This document shows positions 42,667-52,400 of a stretch of DNA of 64,000 nucleotides, one piece after another (position 1 is the first letter of the stretch; every line of letters starts with the position of its first letter). A program made the translations under genes and the position numbers. Source of the DNA: Sporosarcina sp. JAI121 (GTDB lineage Bacteria > Bacillota > Bacilli > Bacillales_A > Planococcaceae); assembly GCF_013408665.1 (NCBI RefSeq), contig NZ_JACCCL010000002.1:186001-250000 (forward strand), given 5' to 3'. The notes under the pieces are model-generated. The model worked only from the letters and a program-made list of their open reading frames with translations, was not told where the DNA came from and searched no databases.

Positions 42667-43433
42667 CTGAACGTGAAATTGAAGTTGAATCTGAATTGAT
42701 CGGCGGGAAAAATCCAATCGTCGAAGCGTTGCGATCGGGCAGAGAATTGAATAAGATATGGGTCGCGGAAGGGCTCAACATGAAAAGTATCGGGGAAATC
42801 CTGTCGCTGGCAAAAAAAGCGGGGATAATTGTGCAGGCGGTGCCGAAACAAAAATTGGATGGCTTGCTTGACGTTAATCATCAAGGAATCATCGCGTCGG
42901 TTGCTGCATATGAATACGCGGAACTTGAAGACCTATTCACGGTCGCGACTGAGCGTGGAGAAGATCCGTTCTTTCTTATTCTCGATGAACTCGAAGATCC
43001 GCACAATCTAGGGTCGATTCTGCGGACGGCGGATGCAACGGGTGTCCACGGGGTTATCATTCCAAAGCGCCGCGCTGTCGGATTGACGGGCGTCGTGGCT
43101 AAATCATCCACGGGAGCAATCGAACATATCCCCGTCGTGCGCGTGAATAATCTTTCTCAAACGGTCGAGGAACTGAAAAAACGAGGTGTTTGGATAGCGG
43201 GAACCGACGCTGCTAAATCAGTGGATTATAGACTGATGGACGCGACGTTACCGCTGGCCGTCATTATCGGGAGCGAAGGGAAAGGGATGTCGCGTATTTT
43301 GAGAGAGAAATGCGATTTCCTTTATCATTTGCCGATGATCGGCCATGTTACGTCTCTAAATGCTTCCGTCGCCGCTTCCATACTCATGTACGAAGTGCTG
43401 GGCAAGAGGCAACCGCTTAAGTCAAACAGATGA
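42663..43433 (+). CDS. rlmB: 23S rRNA (guanosine-2'-O-)-methyltransferase RlmB
   Basis: RlmB methylates a ribose in 23S rRNA. The 256-residue SPOUT enzyme has a short N-terminal substrate domain ([18 protein letters not shown]) and the knotted methyltransferase fold: [19 protein letters not shown] near residue 108, the [10 protein letters not shown] segment, [10 protein letters not shown] near 200 and [13 protein letters not shown] near 232. Its ATG overlaps the mrnC stop and is led by AAGGAGGAGGGG. It overlaps rae1 by four bases. Confidence 0.96.
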   Translation: MTEREIEVESELIGGKNPIVEALRSGRELNKIWVAEGLNMKSIGEILSLAKKAGIIVQAVPKQKLDGLLDVNHQGIIASVAAYEYAELEDLFTVATERGEDPFFLILDELEDPHNLGSILRTADATGVHGVIIPKRRAVGLTGVVAKSSTGAIEHIPVVRVNNLSQTVEELKKRGVWIAGTDAAKSVDYRLMDATLPLAVIIGSEGKGMSRILREKCDFLYHLPMIGHVTSLNASVAASILMYEVLGKRQPLKSNR

Positions 43434-43945
43434 AAACAGATATACTCCTAGTTGATGGCTATAATATCATCGGCGCGTGGGAGGAACTGGGCGGAATGAA
43501 GCGGAAAAAGCTGGCGGATGCACGTGACCGGCTGATTGAACGGATGGCGGAATATAAGGCACATACCGGATGGCGCGTCATTGTCGTATTCGATGCGCAT
43601 CTTGCGCCGGGTGTTGAAAAGAAGAAGCTGAATTATAATGTTGAAATCATCTATACGAGAAAAAATGAAACTGCCGACGAAAGGATCGAAAAGCTTGTCT
43701 CTGAATTGGGAGGGAGGCGCGTGCAAATCCATGTGGCCACCTCGGATTTTACGGAGCAATGGGTCATTTTTGCACAAGGGGCACTCCGGAAGTCGGCTAG
43801 GGAACTCGAACTTGAAATGAAAAAAATCGATCAACTGATATCATCAAAAGTGAAGACTATCCAAGGGCAGCAGCCGCTTTCCAAGATACCTTTAACTGAC
43901 GAAGTTGCAGAAATATTTGAAAAATGGCGACGTGGAATGAAATGA
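43430..43945 (+). CDS. rae1: Ribosome-associated endoribonuclease Rae1 (YacP)
   Basis: Rae1 is a NYN/PIN-like nuclease that cleaves mRNA in the ribosomal A site in Bacillus. The 171-residue product starts [19 protein letters not shown], the NYN-domain signature with its catalytic Asp. The acidic segments VVFDAHLAPG and the Asp in VATSDFTEQW further mark the metal site. It overlaps rlmB by four bases and ends the T-box controlled operon, since a promoter for sigH lies directly behind it. Confidence 0.94.
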   Translation: MKTDILLVDGYNIIGAWEELGGMKRKKLADARDRLIERMAEYKAHTGWRVIVVFDAHLAPGVEKKKLNYNVEIIYTRKNETADERIEKLVSELGGRRVQIHVATSDFTEQWVIFAQGALRKSARELELEMKKIDQLISSKVKTIQGQQPLSKIPLTDEVAEIFEKWRRGMK

Positions 43946-43949
43946 ACGG

Positions 43950-43979
43950 TTGACGTAAAATTTTCCATTACGGTATACT
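43950..43979 (+). promoter_or_regulatory. sigH promoter (sigma-A type)
   Basis: TTGACG (43950-43955), 18 bases and TATACT (43974-43979). Confidence 0.75.
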
Positions 43980-44020
43980 AGTTATATATATAGTAGTGAT
44001 AACGGACCGGGGTGATCCAG

Positions 44021-44671
44021 ATGGTGGAGCGGACATACGTTGAAGGCAGCATATCGGATTTCACCGGGTTATCCGACGGGGAAATCATAGCTATCATACA
44101 TGAAGGAAACACAGATGCGCTAAATTTCCTGATTAGGAAATACCAATCGTTCGTCAGGTTGAAAGCGCGTTCATACTTTCTTATCGGCGGAGACCGGGAA
44201 GATATTATCCAAGAGGGTATGATCGGCCTTTATAAAGCGATACGCGATTTTAAAGAGGACAGGTTAAGTTCATTCAAGGCATTTGCGGAACTATGCATCA
44301 CGCGGCAAATCATCACGGCTATTAAAACTGCAACCAGGCAGAAGCATATACCGCTGAATACATCGGTCTCTTTGGATAAACCGGTATTCGACGAAGAATC
44401 GGATCGGACATTACTCGATGTAATCGCGGGACCTGTCCTGGATGATCCTGAGGGTCTCATTATCCATAAGGAAGACTTCGTCCAGATGGAAGATGAAATG
44501 AATAAAGTATTGAGCAGCCTTGAAAAGCAGGTGCTTGCGCTATACTTGGACGGGCAGTCCTACCAGGAAATTTCCGAAGAGTTGAACAGGCAGGTTAAAT
44601 CAGTAGACAATGCATTGCAGCGGATTAAACGGAAACTTGAGCGTTATATGCAAGTCGACGCGGTACGTTGA
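44021..44671 (+). CDS. sigH: RNA polymerase sigma-H factor
   Basis: SigH (Spo0H) drives early sporulation and transition-state genes. The 216-residue factor has region 2 with DALNFLIRKYQSFVRLKARSYF and the -10-recognising FKAFAELCITRQIITAIKTATRQKH (key words ITRQIITAIK), and region 4 with SLEKQVLALYLDGQSYQEI and the helix-turn-helix NRQVKSVDNALQRIKRKL. The ATG at 44021 is a few bases after CGGGGTGAT; a GTG at 44012 lies inside the site. It has its own promoter and sits before rpmG-secE-nusG as in Bacillus. Confidence 0.96.
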   Translation: MVERTYVEGSISDFTGLSDGEIIAIIHEGNTDALNFLIRKYQSFVRLKARSYFLIGGDREDIIQEGMIGLYKAIRDFKEDRLSSFKAFAELCITRQIITAIKTATRQKHIPLNTSVSLDKPVFDEESDRTLLDVIAGPVLDDPEGLIIHKEDFVQMEDEMNKVLSSLEKQVLALYLDGQSYQEISEELNRQVKSVDNALQRIKRKLERYMQVDAVR

Positions 44672-44689
44672 TCGTTAATTTCCATCGTA

Positions 44690-44718
44690 TTGACATCATG
44701 AATGTTAGATGGTACTCT
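44690..44718 (+). promoter_or_regulatory. Promoter of rpmG-secE
   Basis: TTGACA (44690-44695), a 17-base spacer and TACTCT (44713-44718). It is followed by a leader of about 140 bases before rpmG. Confidence 0.75.
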
Positions 44719-44865
44719 TTAGCAAGACTATGAGAAGATGTTCAGAAATTCCGGGGACTACAAGTTGAAGTGTCATTTAGCTAGCATCTCCGCTCCCTGC
44801 GTATACAAACATACGCCGCCTCGTCACTTTTCGGACAAGAACAATGATTCGTAAAGGGTGAGGGA

Positions 44866-45015
44866 ATGTCTAAGAAAATTAATTTAAGTTGCGATAAATG
44901 CGGGTCACGAAACTATTCGGTACCGGCACGTAACGACAAGCCAACGGAACGTTTGTCGCTTAAAAAGTTTTGCAGCCATTGCAATGCACATACATTGCAC
45001 AAACAGACGGCATGA
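44866..45015 (+). CDS. rpmG: Ribosomal protein bL33, zinc-binding (C+) form
   Basis: This 49-residue protein reads MSKKINLSCDKCGSRNYS at its start and KKFCSHCNAHTLHKQTA at its end. The two CxxC pairs (Cys9/Cys12 and Cys36/Cys39) make it the zinc-containing paralogue of bL33, often one of two or three copies in Bacilli and swapped for the C- form under zinc limitation. AAGGGTGAGGG precedes the ATG. secE follows after 52 bases, the standard rpmG-secE-nusG arrangement. Confidence 0.96.
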   Translation: MSKKINLSCDKCGSRNYSVPARNDKPTERLSLKKFCSHCNAHTLHKQTA

Positions 45016-45067
45016 AACGGTTAGTCTGAAAGCAAGATCATACTTATATTCGGAGGGTTACGGTATA

Positions 45068-45253
45068 ATGAGCAAGTTAAGTGGTTTTTTCAAAAACGTT
45101 GTCTCGGAAATGAGAAAAGTCAGCTGGCCGAAACGTAAAGAATTGACGCGCTACACAATCGTAGTTCTTTCAACAGTCCTTTTCATGGCGATATATTTCG
45201 GGCTCATTGACCTTGGCATTTCGCGGATAATGGAATGGTATGTTGCGTTATAA
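45068..45253 (+). CDS. secE: Preprotein translocase subunit SecE
   Basis: SecE clamps the SecY channel. The 61-residue single-span form typical of Gram-positives has the amphipathic helix FFKNVVSEMRKVSWPKRKEL followed by the span starting TIVVLSTVLFMAIYFGLIDL. The ATG at 45068 lies after TCGGAGGG; an ORF opening at 44984 is a shadow overlapping rpmG. A terminator follows before nusG. Confidence 0.95.
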   Translation: MSKLSGFFKNVVSEMRKVSWPKRKELTRYTIVVLSTVLFMAIYFGLIDLGISRIMEWYVAL

Positions 45254-45285
45254 TAAAGAAACATGAATAATTCCTTGGAAAATAT

Positions 45286-45313
45286 CCCGTCCGACAGATT
45301 GAACGGGTTTTTT
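45286..45313 (+). terminator. Terminator-like hairpin between secE and nusG
   Basis: CCCGT (45286-45290) pairs with ACGGG (45303-45307) and is followed by six T. It sits inside the usual secE-nusG transcript. Confidence 0.7.
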
Positions 45314-45365
45314 CAATTGTCTATGAAAAAGGAGGGACGGACGTACAGTCCTCGTCACTATGGAT

Positions 45366-45899
45366 ATGGAGAAAAATTGGTATGTCGTTCATACGTACTC
45401 CGGTTATGAAAACAAGGTGAAAGCCAACCTGGAAAAACGTGTTGAAACAATGGGTATGTCGGACAAAATATTCCGTGTTGTCATCCCGGAAGAAGAAGAA
45501 ACGGATTTCAAAGATGGTAAAAAACGCGTTGTCCTCAAAAAAACTTTCCCTGGTTATGTTCTTGTGGAAATCATCATGACGGACGATTCCTGGTATGTTG
45601 TAAGAAATACTCCAGGAGTTACAGGCTTCATCGGCTCATCGGGCGGCGGCGCAAAGCCAACACCGTTATTGCCTGAAGAAGTTGAATTCATCTTGAAACA
45701 GATGGGCGTGAAAGAAGGCAAGATCGAGATAGACTTTACGCTTGGTGAAATGGTGGAAGTACTTGAAGGGCCATTTGCTAACTTCCAAGGTAAAGTGGAA
45801 GAAATCGATGAAGACAAAGGTAAGGTGAAAGTTTCTGTTGATATGTTCGGTCGGGAGACTAAAATGGAACTCGACTTCGAACAAGTACAGAAATTATAA
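45366..45899 (+). CDS. nusG: Transcription termination/antitermination protein NusG
   Basis: NusG binds RNA polymerase and modulates pausing and termination. The 177-residue product has the NGN domain (MEKNWYVVHTYSGYENKV onward, with the ETDFKDGKKRVVLKK loop and FPGYVLVEIIMTDDSWY) and a C-terminal KOW domain (GPFANFQGKVEEIDEDKGK). The ATG at 45366 matches Bacillus NusG; an ATG at 45360 adds two residues. Unusually, the only strong ribosome site (AAGGAGGG, 45329-45336) lies 23-29 bases upstream, beyond the normal distance. A small hairpin between them could shorten the gap. Confidence 0.96.
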   Translation: MEKNWYVVHTYSGYENKVKANLEKRVETMGMSDKIFRVVIPEEEETDFKDGKKRVVLKKTFPGYVLVEIIMTDDSWYVVRNTPGVTGFIGSSGGGAKPTPLLPEEVEFILKQMGVKEGKIEIDFTLGEMVEVLEGPFANFQGKVEEIDEDKGKVKVSVDMFGRETKMELDFEQVQKL

Positions 45900-45910
45900 T
45901 TGTTTACCAC

Positions 45911-45939
45911 TTGCACATAATGCAAAATAGTGGTATCAT
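45911..45939 (+). promoter_or_regulatory. Promoter of rplK-rplA
   Basis: TTGCAC (45911-45916), a 17-base spacer and TATCAT (45934-45939). The leader that follows contains small hairpins (CCGGC/GCCGG near 45990 and GTGGGAGGGG/CCCTATTACCAC near 46016-46040) where L1 or other feedback control could act. Confidence 0.72.
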
Positions 45940-46067
45940 TTCAAAGGTCAGACTATAAATGATTGGTCTGGACGAACTATCAAATTCTACCGGCGAGAGC
46001 CGGCAGGCACATATGAGTGGGAGGGGCAACCCTATTACCACATCACGGACTTAAGGAGGTGTGTCTC

Positions 46068-46493
46068 GTGGCTAAAAAAGTCATTAAGGTTGTTAAATTG
46101 CAAATTCCTGCTGGAAAAGCGAATCCGGCTCCACCAGTTGGACCGGCGCTAGGACAAGCAGGTGTGAACATCATGGGATTCTGTAAAGAATTCAATGCGC
46201 GTACAGCGGATCAAGCAGGTCTAATCATTCCTGTTGAAATTTCTGTATTCGAAGACCGTTCATTCACTTTTATTACAAAAACTCCACCGGCAGCAGTATT
46301 GCTGAAGGTTGCAGCTAATCTTCAAAAAGGTTCAGGTGAGCCGAATAAAAAGAAAGTTGCTACTGTGAAACGTGATAAAGTTCGCGAAATTGCAGAACAA
46401 AAGATGGAAGATTTAAACGCAGCATCAGTTGAAGCAGCGATGGCAATGGTTGAAGGTACTGCTCGCAGTATGGGAATCTCAATCGAAGATTGA
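46068..46493 (+). CDS. rplK: Ribosomal protein uL11
   Basis: uL11 forms the base of the GTPase-associated stalk and is needed for the RelA stringent response. The 141-residue product starts at a GTG ([19 protein letters not shown]) with AAGGAGGTG upstream. The [22 protein letters not shown] stretch (two adjoining parts) and the C-terminal RNA-binding domain ending in [13 protein letters not shown] are standard. A frame opening at 46017 would include the ribosome site and is rejected. Confidence 0.98.
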   Translation: MAKKVIKVVKLQIPAGKANPAPPVGPALGQAGVNIMGFCKEFNARTADQAGLIIPVEISVFEDRSFTFITKTPPAAVLLKVAANLQKGSGEPNKKKVATVKRDKVREIAEQKMEDLNAASVEAAMAMVEGTARSMGISIED

Positions 46494-46522
46494 TTTTATA
46501 AAGCAATAGTTGTTTGTAGTGG

Positions 46523-46554
46523 GGGTTGCGCTAGTTCTCCGGAGCACGCAACCC
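46523..46554 (+). other. rplK-rplA intercistronic hairpin
   Basis: GGGTTGCG pairs exactly with CGCAACCC around a loop of about 16 bases that has its own short CTCCGGAG palindrome. No T run follows, so a processing or regulatory site is more likely than a terminator. Confidence 0.7.
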
Positions 46555-46607
46555 TTATTCGTGGGAGGTTTAACCCGTTAAAACCACAATCGAGGAGGAA
46601 ATTCTAA

Positions 46608-47306
46608 ATGGCTAAAAGAGGTAAAAAGTTTACAGAAGCAGCAAAACTAGTTGAACATATGAAAGCATACGACGTGAAAGAAGCGATCGAGCTTGCGAAA
46701 AAAACTAGCACAGTCAACTTTGACGCAACGGTTGAAGTCGCATTCCGTCTTGGAATCGATACGCGCAAAAACGACCAACAAATCCGTGGAGCGGTAGTGC
46801 TTCCTAACGGTACTGGTAAAACTCAACGTGTTCTCGTTTTCGCAAAAGGCGAAAAACTTAAAGAAGCTGAAGCTGCAGGCGCTGACTTTGCAGGGGATGC
46901 AGAATATATCACTAAGATCCAACAAGGTTGGTTCGACTTTGACGTTATCGTTGCAACACCGGACATGATGGGTGAAGTAGGGAAAATTGGTCGTGTTCTT
47001 GGACCAAAAGGACTTATGCCTAACCCGAAAACTGGTACAGTAACATTTGACGTAGCGAAAGCTGTAGCAGAAATCAAGGCGGGTAAAGTTGAATACCGTG
47101 CGGACAAAGCTGGTATTATCCACGCTCCAATCGGAAAAGTTTCATTCGACGACGCTAAACTTGAAGAAAACTTGAATACTGTTTTTGAAACAGTTCAAAA
47201 AGCGAAACCGGCTTCTGCAAAAGGAACATACATGAAGTCAGTTAACATTACGACTACAATGGGTCCTTCTGTAAAAATCGATCCTTCAAGCGTAACAATC
47301 AGATAA
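46608..47306 (+). CDS. rplA: Ribosomal protein uL1
   Basis: uL1 makes the L1 stalk that moves E-site tRNA and can repress its own mRNA. The 232-residue product has [18 protein letters not shown] at the start, [19 protein letters not shown] near residue 63, the [18 protein letters not shown] signature near 128, and the C-terminal [13 protein letters not shown]. The ATG follows CGAGGAGGAA. It ends just before a new promoter for rplJ-rplL. Confidence 0.98.
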   Translation: MAKRGKKFTEAAKLVEHMKAYDVKEAIELAKKTSTVNFDATVEVAFRLGIDTRKNDQQIRGAVVLPNGTGKTQRVLVFAKGEKLKEAEAAGADFAGDAEYITKIQQGWFDFDVIVATPDMMGEVGKIGRVLGPKGLMPNPKTGTVTFDVAKAVAEIKAGKVEYRADKAGIIHAPIGKVSFDDAKLEENLNTVFETVQKAKPASAKGTYMKSVNITTTMGPSVKIDPSSVTIR

Positions 47307-47315
47307 TAAATAATG

Positions 47316-47344
47316 TTGACAAACGGATAGTCTTCTGATAAGAT
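47316..47344 (+). promoter_or_regulatory. Promoter of rplJ-rplL
   Basis: TTGACA (47316-47321), a 17-base spacer and TAAGAT (47339-47344). Confidence 0.82.
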
Positions 47345-47365
47345 GACTATTGTTGTGAATATAAT

Positions 47366-47421
47366 CATTTGTACCGTAGACAGCAGGAGCGGCATGCCGC
47401 TTAAAAATTCCTGCCGAGGAC
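47366..47421 (+). promoter_or_regulatory. L10 leader RNA
   Basis: The conserved ribosomal-protein leader features are present: TACCGTAGACAGCAGG (47372-47387), an inner GCGGCATGCCGC hairpin, and CCTGCCGAGGACAAGACG (47411-47428). The L10-L7/L12 complex binds this kink-turn-like structure to repress its own synthesis. Confidence 0.88.
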
Positions 47422-47459
47422 AAGACGCTCTTTTTCTATTAAAAAGATGACGACTTTTC

Positions 47460-47494
47460 AGCCCTCAGTCTGCTTACGTAGATTGAGGGCTTTT
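47460..47494 (+). terminator. Attenuator terminator of the L10 leader
   Basis: AGCCCTCAGTCT pairs with AGATTGAGGGCT and is followed by TTTT, 40 bases before rplJ. Binding of L10 to the leader should favour it. Confidence 0.88.
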
Positions 47495-47536
47495 CATACT
47501 GGTATAAGTGACCCAAACTTTTTAGGAGGTGTCCAA

Positions 47537-48037
47537 ATGAGCACAGTATTAGAAGCTAAACAAGCAGTGGTTGGAGAAATTACTGATAAGTTGAAATCAG
47601 CAGCTTCTGTTGTTGTTGTCGATTACCGCGGTCTGAACGTAGGTCAGGTTACGGAACTTCGTAAACAACTTCGTGATGCAGGTATTGACTTCAAGGTTTA
47701 TAAAAACTCGATGTCACGCCGTGCTGCTGAAGCTGCAGGACTTGAAGGGTTGAGCGATCACCTAACGGGCCCTAACGCAATCGCATTTTCAAACGATGAC
47801 GTAGTTGCTCCTGCAAAAATCCTTAACGATTTTGCAAAGAAAAACGAAAAGCTTGAAATTAAAGCTGGCGTAATCGAAGGTGTGGTTGCATCAGAAACGG
47901 ACATTAAAGCATTGGCGGAACTTCCGTCACGCGAAGGTCTACTTTCTATGCTACTCAGCGTACTACAAGCTCCAATGCGCAACTTCGCACTTGCAACAAA
48001 AGCGGTTGCAGAACAAAAAGAAGAACAAGGCGCTTAA
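47537..48037 (+). CDS. rplJ: Ribosomal protein uL10
   Basis: uL10 anchors the L7/L12 dimers at the stalk base. The 166-residue product starts [19 protein letters not shown] with TTAGGAGGTG upstream. The RNA-binding segment [20 protein letters not shown], the SRRAAEAAG and [13 protein letters not shown] elements follow, and the C-terminal helix that carries L7/L12 ends with [12 protein letters not shown] frame opening at 47447 would include the attenuator and is rejected. rplL follows after 66 bases. Confidence 0.97.
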   Translation: MSTVLEAKQAVVGEITDKLKSAASVVVVDYRGLNVGQVTELRKQLRDAGIDFKVYKNSMSRRAAEAAGLEGLSDHLTGPNAIAFSNDDVVAPAKILNDFAKKNEKLEIKAGVIEGVVASETDIKALAELPSREGLLSMLLSVLQAPMRNFALATKAVAEQKEEQGA

Positions 48038-48103
48038 TAAAGTGGCCTGAAATACAACTTGCGGGTTAAGCCCGACAAAAACAACTATTAGGAGGAAAAT
48101 ATA

Positions 48104-48466
48104 ATGACTAAAGAAAACATTCTTGAAGCGATCAAAGAAATGACAGTACTTGAACTAAACGACCTTGTAAAAGCAATCGAAGAAGAATTTGGCGTAACTG
48201 CTGCAGCACCTGTTGCAATGATGGGCGCTGGCGCTGGAGAAGCAGCTGCAGAGCAAACTGAATTCGACGTAATTCTTGCTTCTGCTGGAGATCAAAAAAT
48301 CAAAGTTATCAAAGCTGTTCGCGAAATCACTGGTCTTGGCTTGAAAGAAGCAAAAGCACTTGTTGATGAAGCTCCAAAAGCAATCAAAGAAGGCGCTTCT
48401 AAAGAAGAAGCAGAAGAAATGAAAGCGAAACTTGAAGAAGTTGGCGCTGGAATCGAAATCAAGTAA
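48104..48466 (+). CDS. rplL: Ribosomal protein bL12 (L7/L12)
   Basis: The stalk protein recruits translation GTPases. The 120-residue acidic product has the N-terminal dimer domain ([20 protein letters not shown]), an Ala/Gly hinge ([15 protein letters not shown]), and the C-terminal factor-binding domain ([20 protein letters not shown] and [11 protein letters not shown]). The ATG follows AGGAGGAAA. A strong terminator after it ends the rplJ-rplL unit. Confidence 0.98.
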   Translation: MTKENILEAIKEMTVLELNDLVKAIEEEFGVTAAAPVAMMGAGAGEAAAEQTEFDVILASAGDQKIKVIKAVREITGLGLKEAKALVDEAPKAIKEGASKEEAEEMKAKLEEVGAGIEIK

Positions 48467-48478
48467 TTTTTAATACTG

Positions 48479-48521
48479 AAGAAAAGCTCGTCGGTTTTGA
48501 CGGGCTTTTCTTCGTTTTTTT
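48479..48521 (+). terminator. Terminator of rplJ-rplL
   Basis: AAGAAAAGCTCGTC pairs with GACGGGCTTTTCTT (one G-T pair) and a seven-T run follows. Confidence 0.92.
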
Positions 48522-48603
48522 ATCTGCGCCTGTTTAAGTATAGATGGTGTACGTCATCTATATTTTTTGCGTTAGAAGTATTTATACGAGGGGGAAGACT
48601 GGC

Positions 48604-49206
48604 GTGTCTGAACATTACTACTCGGAAAATCCGAAAGTGAAAAGTGATCCGAAAGAGTGGTCTGCGAAATTACGCGAAAAAACACTGCGCTTTAAAACGG
48701 ACGCCGGAGTATTCAGCAAAGGTGAAGTGGACTTTGGATCACAACTCTTGGCTGAGGCGTTTATCATTCCGGAATCGGAAGGTTTCGTTCTCGATGTAGG
48801 CTGTGGGTATGGACCGATCGGTTTGTCGATTGCCGCATCTTTTCCGGAACGGATTGTTCACATGGTGGATGTGAACGAACGTGCACTCGCTCTTGCTGCG
48901 CATAATGCGAAACAAAACGGCATTACAAATGTAGAGATTTATTCAAGTGATGCATTATCGGGTATCACGGCAGATGGGTTTGCCGCAATTTTAACGAATC
49001 CGCCGATCCGTGCAGGAAAAGAGACGGTATTCAAGTTTTATGAAGGGGCTTTCTCGAAGCTCAAAGTTGGTGGTCAGTTATGGATCGTCATTCAGAAGAA
49101 ACAAGGTGCGCCTTCCACAATCGACTTTTTGACGAAGCTTTTCGGCGACGTTGAGACGATTGTCAAAAAGAAGGGTTATTATATTTTGAAAGTCGAAAAA
49201 CATTGA
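48604..49206 (+). CDS. ybxB: RsmC-like rRNA methyltransferase (YbxB)
   Basis: This 200-residue SAM-dependent methyltransferase has the RsmC/MTS fold: the N-terminal EHYYSENPKVKSDPKEW, the SAM loop LDVGCGYGPIGLSIA near residue 61, VDVNERALALA near 88, and the catalytic LTNPPIRAGKE near 134 (NPPI motif for an amino group of guanine). RsmC methylates 16S rRNA guanosine in E. coli; the site in Bacilli is inferred. The GTG at 48604 follows GAGGGGGAAG. Its place between rplL and rpoB is conserved in Bacillus. Confidence 0.93.
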   Translation: MSEHYYSENPKVKSDPKEWSAKLREKTLRFKTDAGVFSKGEVDFGSQLLAEAFIIPESEGFVLDVGCGYGPIGLSIAASFPERIVHMVDVNERALALAAHNAKQNGITNVEIYSSDALSGITADGFAAILTNPPIRAGKETVFKFYEGAFSKLKVGGQLWIVIQKKQGAPSTIDFLTKLFGDVETIVKKKGYYILKVEKH

Positions 49207-49207
49207 C

Positions 49208-49236
49208 TTGACAATATCGATATGCTAAAGTAGTAA
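49208..49236 (+). promoter_or_regulatory. Promoter of rpoB
   Basis: TTGACA (49208-49213), a 17-base spacer and TAGTAA (49231-49236). The leader of about 190 bases that follows holds a GTATGCC/GGCATAC hairpin and the attenuator-like element at 49330. Confidence 0.65.
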
Positions 49237-49329
49237 AATGCATAAATTATTATAGTGCGGTCGTATGCCCTTTTGCATGAAAAATGGAAATGTAAGGCAT
49301 ACTGACGATGTATAAAAGATGGTCAAACC

Positions 49330-49371
49330 GAAAATGAGCTCTTGCCGGAACTCGTTTTCTTTTTGTTTTTT
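49330..49371 (+). terminator. Attenuator-like terminator in the rpoB leader
   Basis: GAAAATGAG (49330-49338) pairs with CTCGTTTTC (49351-49359; one G-T pair), followed by a run of T broken once by G. It lies about 65 bases before the rpoB start, so it should cut rpoBC expression unless overcome. Confidence 0.8.
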
Positions 49372-49436
49372 CGATATCATACACTATATTGGTGATTTCG
49401 CAAAGAACTAATATTGTTTTATAAGGGGTGAAAGAG

Positions 49437-52400
49437 TTGACAGGTCATTTAGTACAGTATGGTCAACACCGTCAGCGGAGAAGTTTCGCACGGATCAGCG
49501 AAGTGCTCGATCTGCCGAATCTGATTGAAATCCAGACGGCATCTTATGAGTGGTTCATGGAAGAAGGAATGATGGATATGTTCCGCGATATTTCCCCGAT
49601 TCAAGACTTTACGGGAAATCTTTCGTTGGAATTCATCGATTACGCTCTTGGAGAGCCTAAATATCCTGTCGAAGAATCAAAAGAGCGTGATGTAACATTT
49701 GCGGCGCCGCTTCGTGTGAAAGTACGTCTCCACAATAAAGAGACGGAAGAAGTAAAAGAGCAAGATGTTTTCATGGGCGATTTCCCACTCATGACTGAGA
49801 ATGGTACGTTCGTTATTAATGGCGCGGAGAGGGTAATTGTCTCTCAGCTAGTTCGTTCCCCGAGTGTCTATTACAACGACAAGACGGACAAGAACGGTAA
49901 ACGTGGTTTCGGTGCAACCGTTATTCCAAACCGCGGTGCTTGGCTGGAATATGAAACAGATGCAAAAGATGTAGTTCATGTCCGGATTGACCGGACACGT
50001 AAATTGCCGATTACTGTACTCCTCCGTGCGCTCGGATTCTCATCTGACCAGGAGATCATTGACTTGATCGGTGACAATGAATATCTACGCAACTCGTTAG
50101 AGAAGGACAACACGGAAAACTCCGAAAAAGCTTTGCTTGAAATCTACGAACGTCTGCGTCCTGGTGAACCACCAACACTCGATAGCGCGAAGAACCTGTT
50201 ATTCTCCCGTTTCTTCGATGCGAAGAGATATGACTTGGCAAATGTTGGACGCTACAAGATGAATAAGAAGCTTCATGTACAAAATCGCTTGTTTAATCAG
50301 ACGCTTGCAGAAACGCTTGTCGACCCTGAAACCGGCGAAATTTTACTGGAGAAAGATCAACTCATAGATCGCCGTGCATTGGATCGCCTTCTTCCGCATT
50401 TGGAAAAAGGAATCGGTTTTGAAGAGATCTCCCATGCAAGCGGGGTTCTTGACGAAAAAATAACAATTCAAACCATCAAAATTTATTCTCCGAAAAGCGA
50501 AGAGAAACAAGTGATCAACGTAATATCAAACGCTTATGTCGATGATTCTATCAAGCACGTAACGCCGGCAGATATTGTTGCTTCCATCAGTTACTTCTTC
50601 AATCTTCTTCACGGAGTAGGTAATACGGATGATATCGATCATCTCGGTAACCGTCGTTTGCGCTCTGTTGGTGAACTTCTTCAAAATCAGTTCCGTATCG
50701 GGTTATCTCGCATGGAACGTGTCGTTAAAGAACGTATGTCCATTAATGACACTCAATCGATCGTGCCGCAGCAGCTGATCAATATCCGCCCGGTCATTGC
50801 ATCGATTAAAGAATTCTTCGGAAGCTCCCAGCTATCGCAGTTCATGGATCAGACGAATCCGCTTGCAGAGTTAACACATAAACGCAGGCTGTCTGCACTT
50901 GGACCCGGTGGATTAACAAGGGAACGCGCGGGCATGGAAGTACGTGACGTCCACTACTCCCATTACGGACGCATGTGTCCGATTGAAACGCCGGAGGGAC
51001 CGAACATCGGGCTGATCAACTCACTCTCGACATTCGCGAAAGTGAATAAGTTCGGATTCATCGAGACACCATACCGCAAAGTCGATCCAACTACTGGCCG
51101 GGTCACCGCCAAAATTGATTACCTGACTGCAGATATAGAAGATAACTACGTCGTAGCACAAGCAAATGCAATCCTTGCAGAAGATGGTTCTTTCGTTAAT
51201 GAAGGAGTCGTTGGTCGTTTCCAAGGGGATAACACTGTATTTAAACGCGAACAGATCGACTATATGGATGTTTCGCCTAAGCAGGTAGTTTCTGCAGCGA
51301 CGGCATGTATCCCTTTCCTTGAGAATGATGACTCGAACCGTGCCCTTATGGGAGCGAACATGCAACGTCAAGCTGTCCCGCTTCTCAATCCGGAAGCCCC
51401 TTTCGTAGGAACTGGTATGGAACACATATCAGCACGCGATTCAGGTGCGGCTGTCCTTGCGAAGTTTGATGGAATTGTAGAGCATGTAGAAGCAAGTGAA
51501 ATCCGCGTTCGTCGCATTGAAACTGTGGATGGAAAAGAAGTGAAAGGTGATCTTACGATTTATCGCCTGGAAAACTTCATTCGTTCCAACCAGGGGACAT
51601 GTTACAACCAGCGTCCTATTACTAGCGTTGGAGACCGCGTGAAGCCGCTTGATATTCTTGCAGATGGTCCTTCCATGGAACAAGGGGAACTTGCTCTTGG
51701 TCGTAATGTTCTAATGGCATTCATGACATGGGATGGCTACAACTATGAGGATGCAATTATCATGAGTGAACGCCTTGTAAAAGATGATGTCTACACTTCG
51801 GTCCATATTGAAGAATACGAATCTGAAGCAAGGGATACGAAACTCGGACCTGAAGAGATCACGCGCGACATTCCGAACGTTGGGGAAGATGCGCTTCGTA
51901 ACTTGGACGACCGTGGAATCATCCGTATCGGAGCGGAAGTTCGTGATGGTGATATCCTTGTCGGAAAAGTGACTCCGAAAGGTGTAACTGAACTGACTGC
52001 CGAAGAAAGACTTTTGCATGCGATCTTTGGTGAAAAAGCACGTGAAGTCCGCGATACATCTCTCAAAGTGCCACATGGTGCAGGGGGAATCGTTCTTGAC
52101 GTGAAAGTGTTCAACCGCGAAGATGGCGACGAATTACCGCCGGGCGTCAACCAATTGGTCCGTGCGTACATCGTTCAGAAGCGGAAAATTTCCGTTGGGG
52201 ATAAAATGGCTGGACGTCACGGGAACAAAGGGGTTATTTCCCGCATCTTGCCAGAAGCGGATATGCCTTATTTACCGGACGGCACGCCAATCGACCTTAT
52301 GCTTAACCCGCTCGGTGTACCATCACGTATGAATATCGGACAGGTTCTTGAAATGCACCTTGGCATGGCTTCTCGTACCCTTGGTCTTCATATGGCGTCC

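Noticed and set aside
44984..45067. Longer SecE frame
   Set aside because: It overlaps the end of rpmG in another frame and has no ribosome site.
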